Shown piece by piece: positions 8,556-17,751 of a DNA stretch of 24,750 nucleotides. Below the pieces are notes generated by a model that saw only the letters and a list, made by a program, of their open reading frames with translations, had not been told where the DNA came from and made no database searches. The translations under genes and the position numbers were made by a program. Position 1 is the stretch's first letter. The number at the start of each line of letters is the position of its first letter. Location: assembly GCA_964428385.1 (NCBI GenBank), contig CAYRYR010000035.1:1-24750 (forward strand), read 5' to 3'. The DNA comes from JAFGOM01 sp964428385 (GTDB taxonomy: Archaea; Halobacteriota; Methanomicrobia; Methanomicrobiales; Methanospirillaceae).

Positions 8556-9376
8556 TGGTACAAGATACAGGGAACGGTAGTATTGCTGATGCTTTTGCCA
8601 GAGGCAGGCAAAAAAATCGCCCGCTCTTTATTGGGTTTACGGTTGCAGGTGATCCTGATTACACGAGCAGCTGTATGATTGTCAGAACGATGATAGAGGC
8701 AGGAGCAGATATCATTGAGCTTGGTGTCCCGTTCTCAGATCCGGTTGCTGATGGACCGGTGATTCAGCGGGCAGATCAACGGGCTCTCCTGGCTGGTATG
8801 AATACAGATCACCTCTTTGAGCTGGTCTGTGATATCAGAAGGGAGTCTGATATTCCGATTGTCCTTCTTATGTATGCAAATATCATTCATCGTCGGGGTA
8901 TTGACCGGTTCTATAATGAGGCAGCAATCGCAGGAGTGAATGGCATTCTGGTAGCTGATCTTCCGATAGAAGAAGCAGAGGAGTATATCACCGCAGCATA
9001 TGCGCATCAGATAGATCCCATCATGATGGTCACCCAGACGACGACTGAAGACCGGATGGATAGAATTCTCTCGTATGCACGCGGATTTGTCTATCTGGTG
9101 ACGATTTTAGGGGTGACTGGTGCACGAGATGATTTTGACAAGGAATCGATGGATATCATTACTGCTGTCAGGAACCGTACAATGCTCCCGCTTGCCCCGG
9201 GATTTGGTATTAGTACTCATGCACAGTCAGAAGCATTTTATTGTGCAGGGGCTGATGCAGTGATTGTCGGATCTGCGATTGTTCAGCGTATAGAGGGTAA
9301 TATTGGTGACATATCAGCCATCTGTTCGGCTGTTTTTTCCTATATCGCCGAGATGACTGCCAGTCCGGACAACTGA
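8552..9376 (+). CDS. trpA: Tryptophan synthase alpha subunit
   Basis: This 274-residue TIM-barrel subunit cleaves indole-3-glycerol phosphate and passes indole to TrpB. The catalytic pair is visible as Glu56 in IIELGVPFSDP and Asp67 in VADGP, with the same spacing as Glu49/Asp60 of the enterobacterial enzyme. Downstream are the barrel motifs ILVADLPIEE, VTILGVTGAR, APGFGIS and ADAVIVGSAIV (phosphate binding). Two ATG codons, 8552 and 8555, are tandem. It is the last gene of the operon, and a T-tract follows about 45 bases after the stop. Confidence 0.97.
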   Translation: MMVQDTGNGSIADAFARGRQKNRPLFIGFTVAGDPDYTSSCMIVRTMIEAGADIIELGVPFSDPVADGPVIQRADQRALLAGMNTDHLFELVCDIRRESDIPIVLLMYANIIHRRGIDRFYNEAAIAGVNGILVADLPIEEAEEYITAAYAHQIDPIMMVTQTTTEDRMDRILSYARGFVYLVTILGVTGARDDFDKESMDIITAVRNRTMLPLAPGFGISTHAQSEAFYCAGADAVIVGSAIVQRIEGNIGDISAICSAVFSYIAEMTASPDN

Positions 9377-9382
9377 TCTTCT

Positions 9383-9426
9383 GGTGCGTCTTTTATGGTA
9401 TCAGTGAATCAGTCACGCCTTTTTTT
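9383..9426 (+). terminator. Probable trp operon terminator
   Basis: GGTGCGTC at 9383-9390 can pair imperfectly with GTCACGCC at 9412-9419, and seven T follow (9420-9426). The T-tract is the stronger part of the signal. The position between the trp operon and a differently organised gene fits an operon end. Confidence 0.45.
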
Positions 9427-9473
9427 ATCCTGAAAATCGGTTCTCTGCTATTATCAGGGTTCATTTCTGAAAA

Positions 9474-9488
9474 GCTACAAATAGTAGC
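9474..9488. promoter_or_regulatory. Short inverted repeat in the protease promoter region
   Basis: GCTAC and GTAGC flank AAATA. The AT-rich centre (CTACAAATAG) is the only TATA-like element at a useful distance, about 45 bases before the protease start, so the palindrome may be an operator over a weak promoter. Weak evidence. Confidence 0.25.
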
Positions 9489-9524
9489 AGGAAAAGATAA
9501 GAGTAGATTATAGCGGGGGAAATA

Positions 9525-12500
9525 ATGAGAACAACAGGATTCAGGCATTTTTTCTATGGATGTATTATTTTTATACTACTTTCTTTTTTTCTGTGCGGAT
9601 CTGGTATGAGTGATCCGGTAATCATGACAAATTACACGATTCAGACATCAGGAAGTACTGATGCGGTTTTTACCCTTATTGGCAGTGATATGCCGGTATA
9701 TCCGAATCAGACGTTTATGGGCACGGATCTTTTACCTATGAATCAGTCAGAATATGGAGAAAATAACGCTAATTTCGATTTATCTGTCATCTATCCTGAT
9801 GCGATACCTGATGAAGCCGGAGAGACTGAATCAGACGTTTTTAGTGCAATTGAAGATGATATATCACCACTGCCATCAGAGAATGGTTCAACCGGTTCAG
9901 CATCCATCGTTCCGGTGATACCATTAGAGATAGATCCCGAGGTTGTATTCTCTCCTGAAATGTCCAATCCGGTTCCAACAGAGAGCGCAGATATTAGTTC
10001 TGGTTATTCTGCAACCGAAATTGCGTCTTTACTTTCTGTTCCAGATTCCATAATACCAGTCTCTCCAACTGCCACATCTCCCGGATTAATTGAGAATGCA
10101 TTTGTATCAGTTGAGCCGACCCCCGTTTCTCTCTCGTTCTCATCAGTTCCAGATTCCACAATCCCGGTCTCCCCTGAGGCTGTGTCTCCCGGTTTAATTG
10201 AGAATGTATCTGTATCAGCCGTGCCAACCCCTGTTTCTCTNNNNNNNNNNNNNNNNNNNNNNNNNNNNNNNNNNNNNNNNNNNNNNNNNNNNNNNNNNNN
10301 NNNNNNNNNNNNNNNNNNNNNNNNNNNNNNNNNNNNNNNNTCTCTCGTTCTCTTCCATGACAGAATCACCAATACCATCATCTCCTGATGCCCTGTCTCC
10401 CGGATTAATTGAGAATGTATCTGTATCAGCTGTGCCAACCCCTGATACCCTGTCTTTCTTGTCAGTGTCTGATCCTACAATTCTAATCTCTCCTGATATC
10501 CCGTCCCCTGTCTCTTCTGATACTAATCAGGCATTCATATCACAACCAGAATATCAGATAGTATCCACGAACTCTATCGAAGCACCGGTATTTACTACAG
10601 AACCAAACAATCTGAATAGTGATATACCATCAGGCATGGAACCTGGAATCGAAACGGTAAATTCTACGCTTATTCCAAATGTGTTTACTGATCTATCAGT
10701 AGTTTCTTCTGTTGCATCAGGCACTTCTGATCTATCTTCATATACCAATTCCATACAGCCATATGAAGATAATCCGAGCGAGATTGAGGCGGCATATGCA
10801 GATGGGGAAGTCATTGTCTGTTTTGCAGAGGAAGAATCAGTGCCACTGACAGAAGCGGTATATATCGCAACACATGAAAAGATTGGAGCAGAGATGATCG
10901 AGAGTCTATCTGCCTTTGGACAGCCGCAGATACAACTTGTCCGTCTCCCTGTTGGTATACAGGTTACCGATGCATTAGCCTATTATGAGGCTGATCCTGC
11001 TGTTTCATATGCAGAACCGAATTATAAAGTAACAGCCAGTATAGTCCCGGATGATCCTGATTACGATCAGTTGTGGGCCATGAATGAGGTCAGTGCACCT
11101 GAAGCATGGGATCGAACAACCGGTTCTTCTGATGTCATTGTGGCCATTGTTGACTCGGGTGTCGATTACACCCACCCGGATCTTGCAGCAAATATGTGGG
11201 TGAATACAAACGAAATACCTGACAATGGCATTGACGATGATAAAAACGGGTTTGTCGATGATTACCGTGGATGGGACTTTTTCAGCGAGGATCCTGACCC
11301 GATGGATGAAAACGGTCATGGAACTCACTGTGCGGGTACGATTGGAGCAGTTGGAAACAATGGCGTCGGTATTGCCGGATATAACTGGCAGGTACGATTA
11401 ATGCCCCTCAAATTCCTCGGTCCTGATGGAAGCGGGCATACCTTTGACGCAACGCAGGCAGTGCTGTACGGATCATTGATGGGTGCACAGGTGATGAATC
11501 ATTCATGGGGTGGGGGGGCCTACTCAAAAACGCTGAAGGATGCTTTGGGAGCGTCATCTGCGGTAATGGCTGTATGTGGAGGGAATGACGGGAAGAATCT
11601 CGATCAGGAGTCATTTTATCCGGCATCCTATGATTGTGAAAATATCATCTCTGTTGCTGCGACAGATTCGAACGGGGATCTGGCATACTTCTCAAATTAT
11701 GGAATGAATTCGATAGATGTTGCCGCTCCCGGGGTTGCTATCCTCTCGACCGTTCTTAATGGAGGGTATGAATATTACAAGGGCACCTCAATGGCTACAC
11801 CCCAGGTTTCAGGTCTCGCCGCCCTCATCTGTGCAGCAGATCCTAGTGCTTCCAGTCTGGATATCATTCGTACAATTATTTCCCACACCACTCCCTCCTC
11901 AAAGGTTGCAGATAAGGTAAAGAGTGGCGGAGTGATTGATGCATATGCCTGTGTAAATGCGGTATGGCAGAACCCTCTGCATGCAGATGCAACGATACAA
12001 CCCCTGGAGGGAAAAGCACCTCTCACTATCAACTGTACCGGATCTGCCACCGGCAGTCCGACATCATGGATGTGGGACTTTGGAGATTATACCCCGTCTG
12101 TCGAGGGGCAGGTTGTTACACATACCTATGAGAGTGCCAACAATTACCCTGTTACCCTCCAGGTATCTGACACAACCAATTCTGATGCGGTGACAAAACT
12201 GGTGACCGTTAACCCGGCCGCAGCATTCACCGCGAACGTGACCACCGGAGACATTCCGCTTACTGTATCCTTTACCAGTCAGTCAACCGGTGGAACACCT
12301 GACAAAATCATATGGAAATTTGGCGATGGTATACTAACAGATGAGACTTCTCCTGTTCATACCTATACTTCTGCTGGTACTTATACGGTGACTCTCCTCA
12401 TTGAACGCAGGGGATTATCAGATCAGCTGATAAAAACCGGCTATATTGTTGCGACTGATCCACAAGCCCCGATAACTGCAGCATTTACTGCAGATCCACA

Positions 12501-13230
12501 GTCAGGCCCTGCTCCACTCAGTGTATCCTTTACTGACCGGTCGACTGGTCCTGTATTTGCCTGGCTATGGGATTTTGGCGACCAGACTCAGTCTGATGAA
12601 CAGAATCCGACTCATCTCTACTCCTGTCCCGGGGAGTATACTGTTATCCTGTCAGTCTTTGGTGCAGGAGAAGAGGACAGTGCGATGAGTACTATCCTGG
12701 TCACTGACGAGAGTGAATATTTCCTACCTCTGGATTCTGGATGGAATCTTGTTTCAACACCAAAAAAGCTTGCATCAGGGCATAATACAGCAGGTATCTT
12801 TGCAGATGTGGATACAGGAGGTCACAGCATCCTGACATACGATCCTTATTCATCTGACTGGGTAGTGCTCACTGCTGATTCTCCGATAGACCCGCTGTAC
12901 GGATACTGGATATATGCCCGGACCGCAACGTCTGTTCCCCTCATTTTTGAATCTGATCCTGTTGTGGTGCCACTCTCACGCGAACTCATTGCAGGCTGGA
13001 ATATTATCGGTTTTGCAAAGATAAATCCTGCAACTGCTCATGATACCATGCTTTCTGTTCAGGATGCATGGATATATGTAATCGGTTATGACGGTGGATT
13101 ACAGAGATATGAGGAGACCATCATCAATGGAGGATCCGGAGCATTTTCTGATACCCGTCTTATGTATCCCTCAAAGGGATACTGGACATATATGAATCAA
13201 TCAGGCATCTTAGCAGGAATTGGTTTATAA
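9525..13230 (+). CDS. Secreted subtilisin-like (S8) serine protease with PKD domains, interrupted by assembly gap
   Basis: One gene read in two frames only because the 100-N gap has an arbitrary length. A signal peptide (hydrophobic core YGCIIFILLSFFLCG) follows ATG 9525, which has GCGGGGGA upstream. Next is a Ser/Pro/Thr-rich stalk with 36-residue repeats, then an I9-like propeptide (about 10795-11040). The S8 domain (about 11065-11960) has its triad at Asp 11152-11154 (VDSGVD), His 11317-11319 (GHGTHCAG) and Ser 11788-11790 (GTSMATP). Three PKD domains (WDFGD, WKFGDG, WDFGD) span about 11985-12690. The C-terminus is a duplicated module with GWN and GYW motifs (about 12720-12960 and 12961-13227). 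No C-terminal membrane anchor is seen. It is likely an envelope or extracellular protease; its substrate is unknown. The true length cannot be known until the gap is closed. Confidence 0.9.
10023..10520 (+). repeat. 108-bp tandem repeats in the protease stalk
   Basis: Units of 36 codons occupy 10023-10130, 10131-10238 and, after the gap, 10342-10449, with a decayed partial unit to about 10520. Each unit encodes a pattern like SSVPDSTIPVSP ... SPGLIEN ... VSAVPTP. Both ends of the gap lie at the same point of the unit, so missing whole units are expected. It encodes an extended Ser/Pro/Thr-rich linker between the signal peptide and the propeptide. Confidence 0.85.
10241..10340. other. Assembly gap (100 N)
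   Basis: Exactly 100 N, a conventional placeholder. The flanks are the end of one repeat unit and the start of another. If only whole 108-bp units are missing, the true length is 108k minus 3 bases, a multiple of three, which restores the frame between the two halves of the protease gene. Confidence 0.95.
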
Positions 13231-13235
13231 ACCTC

Positions 13236-13241
13236 TTTTTT
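13236..13241 (+). terminator. T-tract after the protease gene
   Basis: Six T start 5 bases after the stop codon, followed by further T-rich sequence to about 13262. This is consistent with archaeal intrinsic termination. Confidence 0.45.
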
Positions 13242-13378
13242 GTAATTGTTATTTTATTTTTCTCCCATTCTGGCATGTGAAGTATGTATCTGCCCTATCG
13301 GCTCTCAAATATATATACCGGGCAAAAATTTGGTACCTAATGATATACACTCGTTCATACGCTGACATAGCAAATTGA

Positions 13379-13392
13379 TTATATATTATAAA
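13379..13392 (+). promoter_or_regulatory. Putative promoter of the OLD-like ATPase gene
   Basis: TTATATATTATAAA is a strong TATA-like stretch about 30-40 bases before the start codon at 13421, implying a very short leader. It suggests the gene is transcribed on its own. Confidence 0.5.
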
Positions 13393-13420
13393 CAATATAT
13401 GTCCACTGACAAGTGAGATT

Positions 13421-15442
13421 ATGAGGCTCAAGGCGTTTAGAATTCAGAACTACAAAAAAATAGAAGATACCGGGTGGATTTTATGTGAAAATCTGATGAT
13501 CTTTGTTGGGAAGAACGAATCAGGAAAATCAGCAATATTCCGTGCTCTCTCAAAGATGAATGCATCAGATGGTGAATCTTTCGACGGCCTTCGTGAGTTT
13601 CCACGCCACCGGTATGCCGAGGATTTCTCCTTACAGGACTGGCCGGTTGTATCCGGACTGTTTATCTTAACATCAGAAGAGAGGGAACAAATAAGTTTAG
13701 TCAGTGAAATCTGTACCGACGCCACTGAAGTGACGGTAACCCGTCATTATTCAGGGATGTACTCAATCAGCTTCACACCTGGTATCGGGGTGGAACAGGT
13801 TACGATGCAACGATTGAGAGGAGAACTTGAGGAGGCCATTACAGTGCTTCGGGATCTGACAGCACCTGAAGGAAAAGGAGAAGATCTCGGTCGGATAAAA
13901 CAGGTACTCATCAGGTTTTTTGATGAAGAGCTAGAGCGTCTCCCCATTGAGGGACGTGCAGATAAACGGCAGCTGGCTGAAATAGTTAACCAGGTAGCTA
14001 GTCATGCCAATGAAGAATGGCAAAAAGAACTCTTAACGCCCCTTTATGAGCCGGTATATCATTTATTGGATCAGGTACTCAGGAATGAATCATTTGCCCT
14101 TGGTAAGAAGTTTGTTATCGACAATCTACCCCGGTTCATCTACTTTGATAAATATAATGTTCTTGATAGTGCAGTCCATATTCCCACATTTATTGCGACA
14201 TTAAAAGCAAATCCAAACCATCCAGGTCTTCGGGCAACAAACTGTCTCTTCCGTCATGTCAACCTGAATCTTGATATGATTGAGGAACTGGGTTCTCATA
14301 AACACTCACATGAAGATAATCCACTTATCAGGCGGCAGGTGGATGAACGTGCTATCCTTCTCTCGACCGCTTCAAACCGGATGACAAAAAAGTTTCAGGA
14401 CTGGTGGGATCAACGTCTGCACCGATTCAGATATGATATTGATGGTGATTTTTTTAGGATATGGGTATCTGATGATATTGATTCCAGTGAGATAGAGCTT
14501 GATCAGCGCAGTGCCGGTATGCAGTATTTCTTCTCATTCTTTGTGGTCTTTCTTGTTGAGGCAGGAGATCTCTTTTCAAACAGTATTATTCTTCTTGATG
14601 AACCTGGAGTTTCGTTGCATCCCTCTGCACAGAACAAGGCGGTAAAATTTCTTGAGAAGATAGCACAAAAGAACCAGCTCTTTTTTAGTACTCATTCACC
14701 CTTCATGATAGATTTTGATACTATGGATAGGGTAAAAGCAGTCTATGAGACAGAAGAAGGCAGAACAAAGATCTCAGAAGAAGAATGGCCGCTTGACCAT
14801 GATTCGCTCTTTCCCATCCAGGCAGGTATTGCATTCCGGCTTGCTCAAGGCCTTTTTGTCGCAAAACAACAACTTATCCTTGAGGATATATCTGATCTCT
14901 GGCTTATGCTCGGGCTAAACTATGCAATGGATTTTGCAGGCAGACCGATGATATGTCCTGATCTCAAGATAATCCCGTCTGGTGGTCTATCAAACATCAT
15001 GCCACTGGCGTCTCTCTTAAAGGGATATGACGTGGATGTAGCTGTCCTCCTCTCTGGATCTGATCCCGGCAGGTCGTTTCCAAAAAAACGCATAGAGCAC
15101 CTTTTTTCGTCAGAAAACGGAAGATGTCTCTTTATTGGGGATTATTTAAATAATCAGGAAGCCACCCTGGAAGATATATTTGATGAAGCATTGTATCTCT
15201 CCTGTGTCAGAGATACGTATCCTGAGGTTATGTTACATGTAACCCATAATGAGGAAGAGATGAGAGGGATGGTAACCCGGTTGCAATCTGTCTTTGCACG
15301 GACAAATTCTGGTCCATTCGAGAAGTGGCGGGTTGCAGAACGTCTCTGCAACCGGATATTTGATGATCCGTCAATTGTCGGGCATCAGACACTAGAACAG
15401 TGTGAGAGAATGTTTACTGATATCAACCAAATCTGCAGGTGA
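13421..15442 (+). CDS. OLD-family-like ATPase with C-terminal TOPRIM-like region
   Basis: A 673-residue protein. The N-terminal half is an SMC/ABC-type ATPase: Walker A GKNESGKS at 30-37, a signature-like QRSAGMQYF at 362-370, Walker B SIILLDEPG at 388-396, and an H-loop STHSPF at 423-428. The C-terminal part resembles the TOPRIM nuclease domain of OLD proteins, with LILEDISD at 485-492 (usual form LVEGxxD) and TLEDIFD at 582-588. The usual DxD strand reads LLSGSDPG (543-550), so the first aspartate seems replaced. OLD proteins act in phage defence or DNA metabolism. No UvrD-like helicase is adjacent, so this is not a Gabija pair. It appears monocistronic. The family call is good; nuclease activity is uncertain. 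Confidence 0.75.
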   Translation: MRLKAFRIQNYKKIEDTGWILCENLMIFVGKNESGKSAIFRALSKMNASDGESFDGLREFPRHRYAEDFSLQDWPVVSGLFILTSEEREQISLVSEICTDATEVTVTRHYSGMYSISFTPGIGVEQVTMQRLRGELEEAITVLRDLTAPEGKGEDLGRIKQVLIRFFDEELERLPIEGRADKRQLAEIVNQVASHANEEWQKELLTPLYEPVYHLLDQVLRNESFALGKKFVIDNLPRFIYFDKYNVLDSAVHIPTFIATLKANPNHPGLRATNCLFRHVNLNLDMIEELGSHKHSHEDNPLIRRQVDERAILLSTASNRMTKKFQDWWDQRLHRFRYDIDGDFFRIWVSDDIDSSEIELDQRSAGMQYFFSFFVVFLVEAGDLFSNSIILLDEPGVSLHPSAQNKAVKFLEKIAQKNQLFFSTHSPFMIDFDTMDRVKAVYETEEGRTKISEEEWPLDHDSLFPIQAGIAFRLAQGLFVAKQQLILEDISDLWLMLGLNYAMDFAGRPMICPDLKIIPSGGLSNIMPLASLLKGYDVDVAVLLSGSDPGRSFPKKRIEHLFSSENGRCLFIGDYLNNQEATLEDIFDEALYLSCVRDTYPEVMLHVTHNEEEMRGMVTRLQSVFARTNSGPFEKWRVAERLCNRIFDDPSIVGHQTLEQCERMFTDINQICR

Positions 15443-15445
15443 TAC

Positions 15446-16420
15446 TTATCTTTCCTGTGATAACGAAATAATGTTATTTTTTATCACCTCAGCATATGTA
15501 TATGTGGTATAATTCCCTCCCTTATCAGCTGTTGTACATCCTTGTTCAGCAGCGGTCAGGATAGCAGTCCTGATATTTTCGGCTCCTTTCGTGTCTCCTG
15601 TATAATCAAGAAGCATAGCGGCGCTTAATATCGCTGCTGTCGGGTTTGCCACTCCTTTTTGTGCAATATCTGGTGCACTGCCATGAACCGGTTCAAATAA
15701 TGCGTGTTTGTCACCAATATTGGCACTGGGAAGGCTTCCCAATCCACCGACCAGGTATCCTGCAGCATCTGAGAGAATGTCACCAAAGAGGTTGGTGGTA
15801 AGAATCACATCATACCGTTCTGGATGCATAAGCAGATCAAGGGTGAGTGCATCAATATATCGCAGTTCACATACGAGTCCTGCCCTATGAATCTCCTCAC
15901 AGCATATTTTTGTGAAAAATATATCTGACTGCAGAATATTGGCTTTGTTTCCGATAGTGATGAATCCTCTTCGTTTTTTTGCATGTACAATAGCAGTCCG
16001 TGCGATTCGTCTGCTGGCTTCTTCAGTGACAACACGCAATGAACAGGCTCTGTCTTTTTCCTGCCATTCGATACCGGAGTACAGGCCTTGTGTGTTTTCC
16101 CTGACGATGAGGATATCAAAATAATCACCGGTTATAGGCCGAAGATTAGCATACAGATCCAGTTCTTTTCTGAGGGTTACAATCACACTTTTATATTCCG
16201 GTTGTGGAGGTGTTGTGACCGCTCCAAAGAGGATTGCATCAGCGCTTTTTAGAGCCGTTAGTGAGGATTTTGGGAGTGCCGTTCCGGTCTCAATAAAACA
16301 CTGGTATCCAAGAGGAACATACACATAATCCCAGTCCGGATGGAGAAGGGTGAGGATCTCAACTGCTATTGGAATAACTTCCTGTCCAATCCCATCACCG
16401 GGTGCTACTGCTATCTGCAT
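15446..16420 (-). CDS. aksF: Homoisocitrate / isopropylmalate dehydrogenase family enzyme (AksF)
   Basis: This 324-residue NAD-dependent beta-decarboxylating dehydrogenase has GDGIGQEV at 8-15, substrate-binding LRKELDLYANLRP at 83-95, Tyr114 in ENTQGLYSGIEW, Lys159 in NKANILQSD, metal-binding Asp190, Asp214 and Asp218 (NLFGDILSD), and the nucleotide-binding EPVHGSAPDIA at 243-253. In coenzyme B synthesis AksF oxidises and decarboxylates homoisocitrate and its longer homologues at each elongation round. Sequence motifs alone cannot separate it from LeuB; the AksA/AksD/AksE context decides. It starts 6 bases after the unknown Cys-rich gene and is last in the cluster. Its stop faces the stop of the OLD-like gene with three bases between. 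Confidence 0.82.
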   Translation of the reverse strand: MQIAVAPGDGIGQEVIPIAVEILTLLHPDWDYVYVPLGYQCFIETGTALPKSSLTALKSADAILFGAVTTPPQPEYKSVIVTLRKELDLYANLRPITGDYFDILIVRENTQGLYSGIEWQEKDRACSLRVVTEEASRRIARTAIVHAKKRRGFITIGNKANILQSDIFFTKICCEEIHRAGLVCELRYIDALTLDLLMHPERYDVILTTNLFGDILSDAAGYLVGGLGSLPSANIGDKHALFEPVHGSAPDIAQKGVANPTAAILSAAMLLDYTGDTKGAENIRTAILTAAEQGCTTADKGGNYTTYTYAEVIKNNIISLSQER

Positions 16421-16426
16421 GAGATT

Positions 16427-17266
16427 TCACATCCCGGGTTCTAAGTCAATCTGATTGTGCATTTTTTCTCTCTCTTTTCTAAAGGCAGCAACAAGATCAT
16501 ATACCGCATCACAGAACTGTTTGGGTGCATCTCCCCAGTGGACAACGATACCGGTTTTTCCCTGTATTTTTTGTATTCCTGTCCGTTCACTTCGGCAACA
16601 TCGTGCAATAAAAGGTTCATGCGTGACTGCATTTGCCGGACAGATATCGATAACCGGAAAGTCAGATCCATAACATTCGGCAAGAATCTGGCGTGCTGTC
16701 ATGCATCCGGCAACTTGTTCGCCCCCAGTGAGGAGATCAGTATCTATCGTGCGTGAAAATCCCCCTGCCCTGCAGGGATAGACATCAGCTCCGATTGTTC
16801 TGATATCGTTGATATGATACACAAACGCTATCTGCAGTTCACCAAATATACCGGTTGCTTCAAGAGCACGAAGAGTATCAGCAAGATGGGGGCGTGGCGG
16901 CGTCACATCATAGACATGAACTGTGAGAAGTGCTGATAGATCGGGATCGCAGATAAACGTCATATGTTCATCGATCCCGGTAAAGATGGTGCATCTGGTT
17001 TTACTCTCTGATGCCCGTTGAATAAGATCCCCCCGGTTATGCAATATTACCCGTTCTGGATGCATGGTGACTTCATCAGGGGTAGCGATGAGACGCACAG
17101 ATACAACGTCCCGCATCATATCAGTCCCTTCAGCAAGGGTCACTTCGAGCACTTCAAAGCTGTCACCGCTCTCTTTTAGGAGATACCGTGAGAGGAAGTA
17201 TACCTTCTCTCCAACGGGTCTGTGTGAAGCATATCCGACATACTTGCAGTACTCAGGAAATATCAC
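16427..17266 (-). CDS. Cys-rich protein of unknown function inside the aks cluster
   Basis: I do not recognise this 279-residue protein. The start is GTG, overlapping the aksE stop (GTGA), so it is translationally coupled. It has no signal peptide or membrane span. Ten cysteines are present, seven of them between residues 165 and 252: PCRAGGFSRT, AGCMTARQ, ECYGSDFP, DICPANA, ARCCRSERTG and QFCD. Histidines lie nearby (THEPF, VHWGD). The pattern could bind a metal or Fe-S cluster, but it does not fit a standard motif I know. Its place between the homoaconitase small subunit and AksF, with 6 bases to the latter, suggests a role in 2-oxosuberate or coenzyme B synthesis or in maturing one of these enzymes. 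This role is inference from position only. Confidence 0.8.
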   Translation of the reverse strand: MIFPEYCKYVGYASHRPVGEKVYFLSRYLLKESGDSFEVLEVTLAEGTDMMRDVVSVRLIATPDEVTMHPERVILHNRGDLIQRASESKTRCTIFTGIDEHMTFICDPDLSALLTVHVYDVTPPRPHLADTLRALEATGIFGELQIAFVYHINDIRTIGADVYPCRAGGFSRTIDTDLLTGGEQVAGCMTARQILAECYGSDFPVIDICPANAVTHEPFIARCCRSERTGIQKIQGKTGIVVHWGDAPKQFCDAVYDLVAAFRKEREKMHNQIDLEPGM

Positions 17267-17751
17267 CTGACGTTCCCCCGCCTGATAAAGGGTACAAGAC
17301 CTCCGGCGGATATAATTTCACGCATCCGGGGTGAAAGCTTATGATATGCAGTATCTTTTCCAGCAATGGTAAGCTGTTCTGTATCTGGATTATATACAAC
17401 TACATCACCATCATTGCAGGTGAATTCTGGTGCGATACAGATAATAAGCCCTACATTGATACAGTTTCGAAAGAATATCCGTGCACACGAAAGTGCAACC
17501 ACTGCCTGAACACCAGCTTCTACAAGAGCGATGACTGCCTGTTCGCGTGATGATCCACAGCCAAGGTTTTTTCCGGCAACCAGAACGGCACCGTGTAACC
17601 GGGAGGCGAGAGCCGGATCCAGATCTTCAAAGGCATGTGCAGCCCATATACTCCGGTCTTTTGTTCGTAAGTACCGTCCCGCAATGATGAGATCGGTGTC
17701 GATATCGTCACCAATACATACCGCAGGTCCCTGTACCGTTGTCTTTGTCAT
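17263..17751 (-). CDS. aksE: Homoaconitase small subunit (AksE)
   Basis: This 162-residue swivel domain of an aconitase-family enzyme completes the active site of the large subunit. GDDIDTDLIIAGRYLRT (14-30) contains YLRT at 27-30. As I recall from work on the Methanocaldococcus enzymes, YLRT marks homoaconitase, while isopropylmalate isomerases carry a different sequence there; the arginine binds the distal carboxylate. GKNLGCGSSREQA (60-72) is the typical second motif. Together with AksD it converts homocitrate to homoisocitrate and handles the longer homologues. It overlaps the aksD stop by four bases (ATGA) and has GGAG just upstream. Length is normal. Confidence 0.85.
   Translation of the reverse strand: MTKTTVQGPAVCIGDDIDTDLIIAGRYLRTKDRSIWAAHAFEDLDPALASRLHGAVLVAGKNLGCGSSREQAVIALVEAGVQAVVALSCARIFFRNCINVGLIICIAPEFTCNDGDVVVYNPDTEQLTIAGKDTAYHKLSPRMREIISAGGLVPFIRRGNVR

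Noticed and set aside
9525..10388. Protease gene considered as two genes or a frameshifted pseudogene
   Set aside because: The frame change coincides with a placeholder gap of arbitrary length, and the signal peptide and repeats on one side match the repeats and protease on the other.
10023..10449. Repeats considered as CRISPR
   Set aside because: Units are 108 bp, directly abutting with no spacers, in frame and coding for a Ser/Pro/Thr-rich linker.
13421..15442. Gabija GajA assignment
   Set aside because: No GajB-type UvrD helicase gene follows; the next gene is aksF on the other strand.
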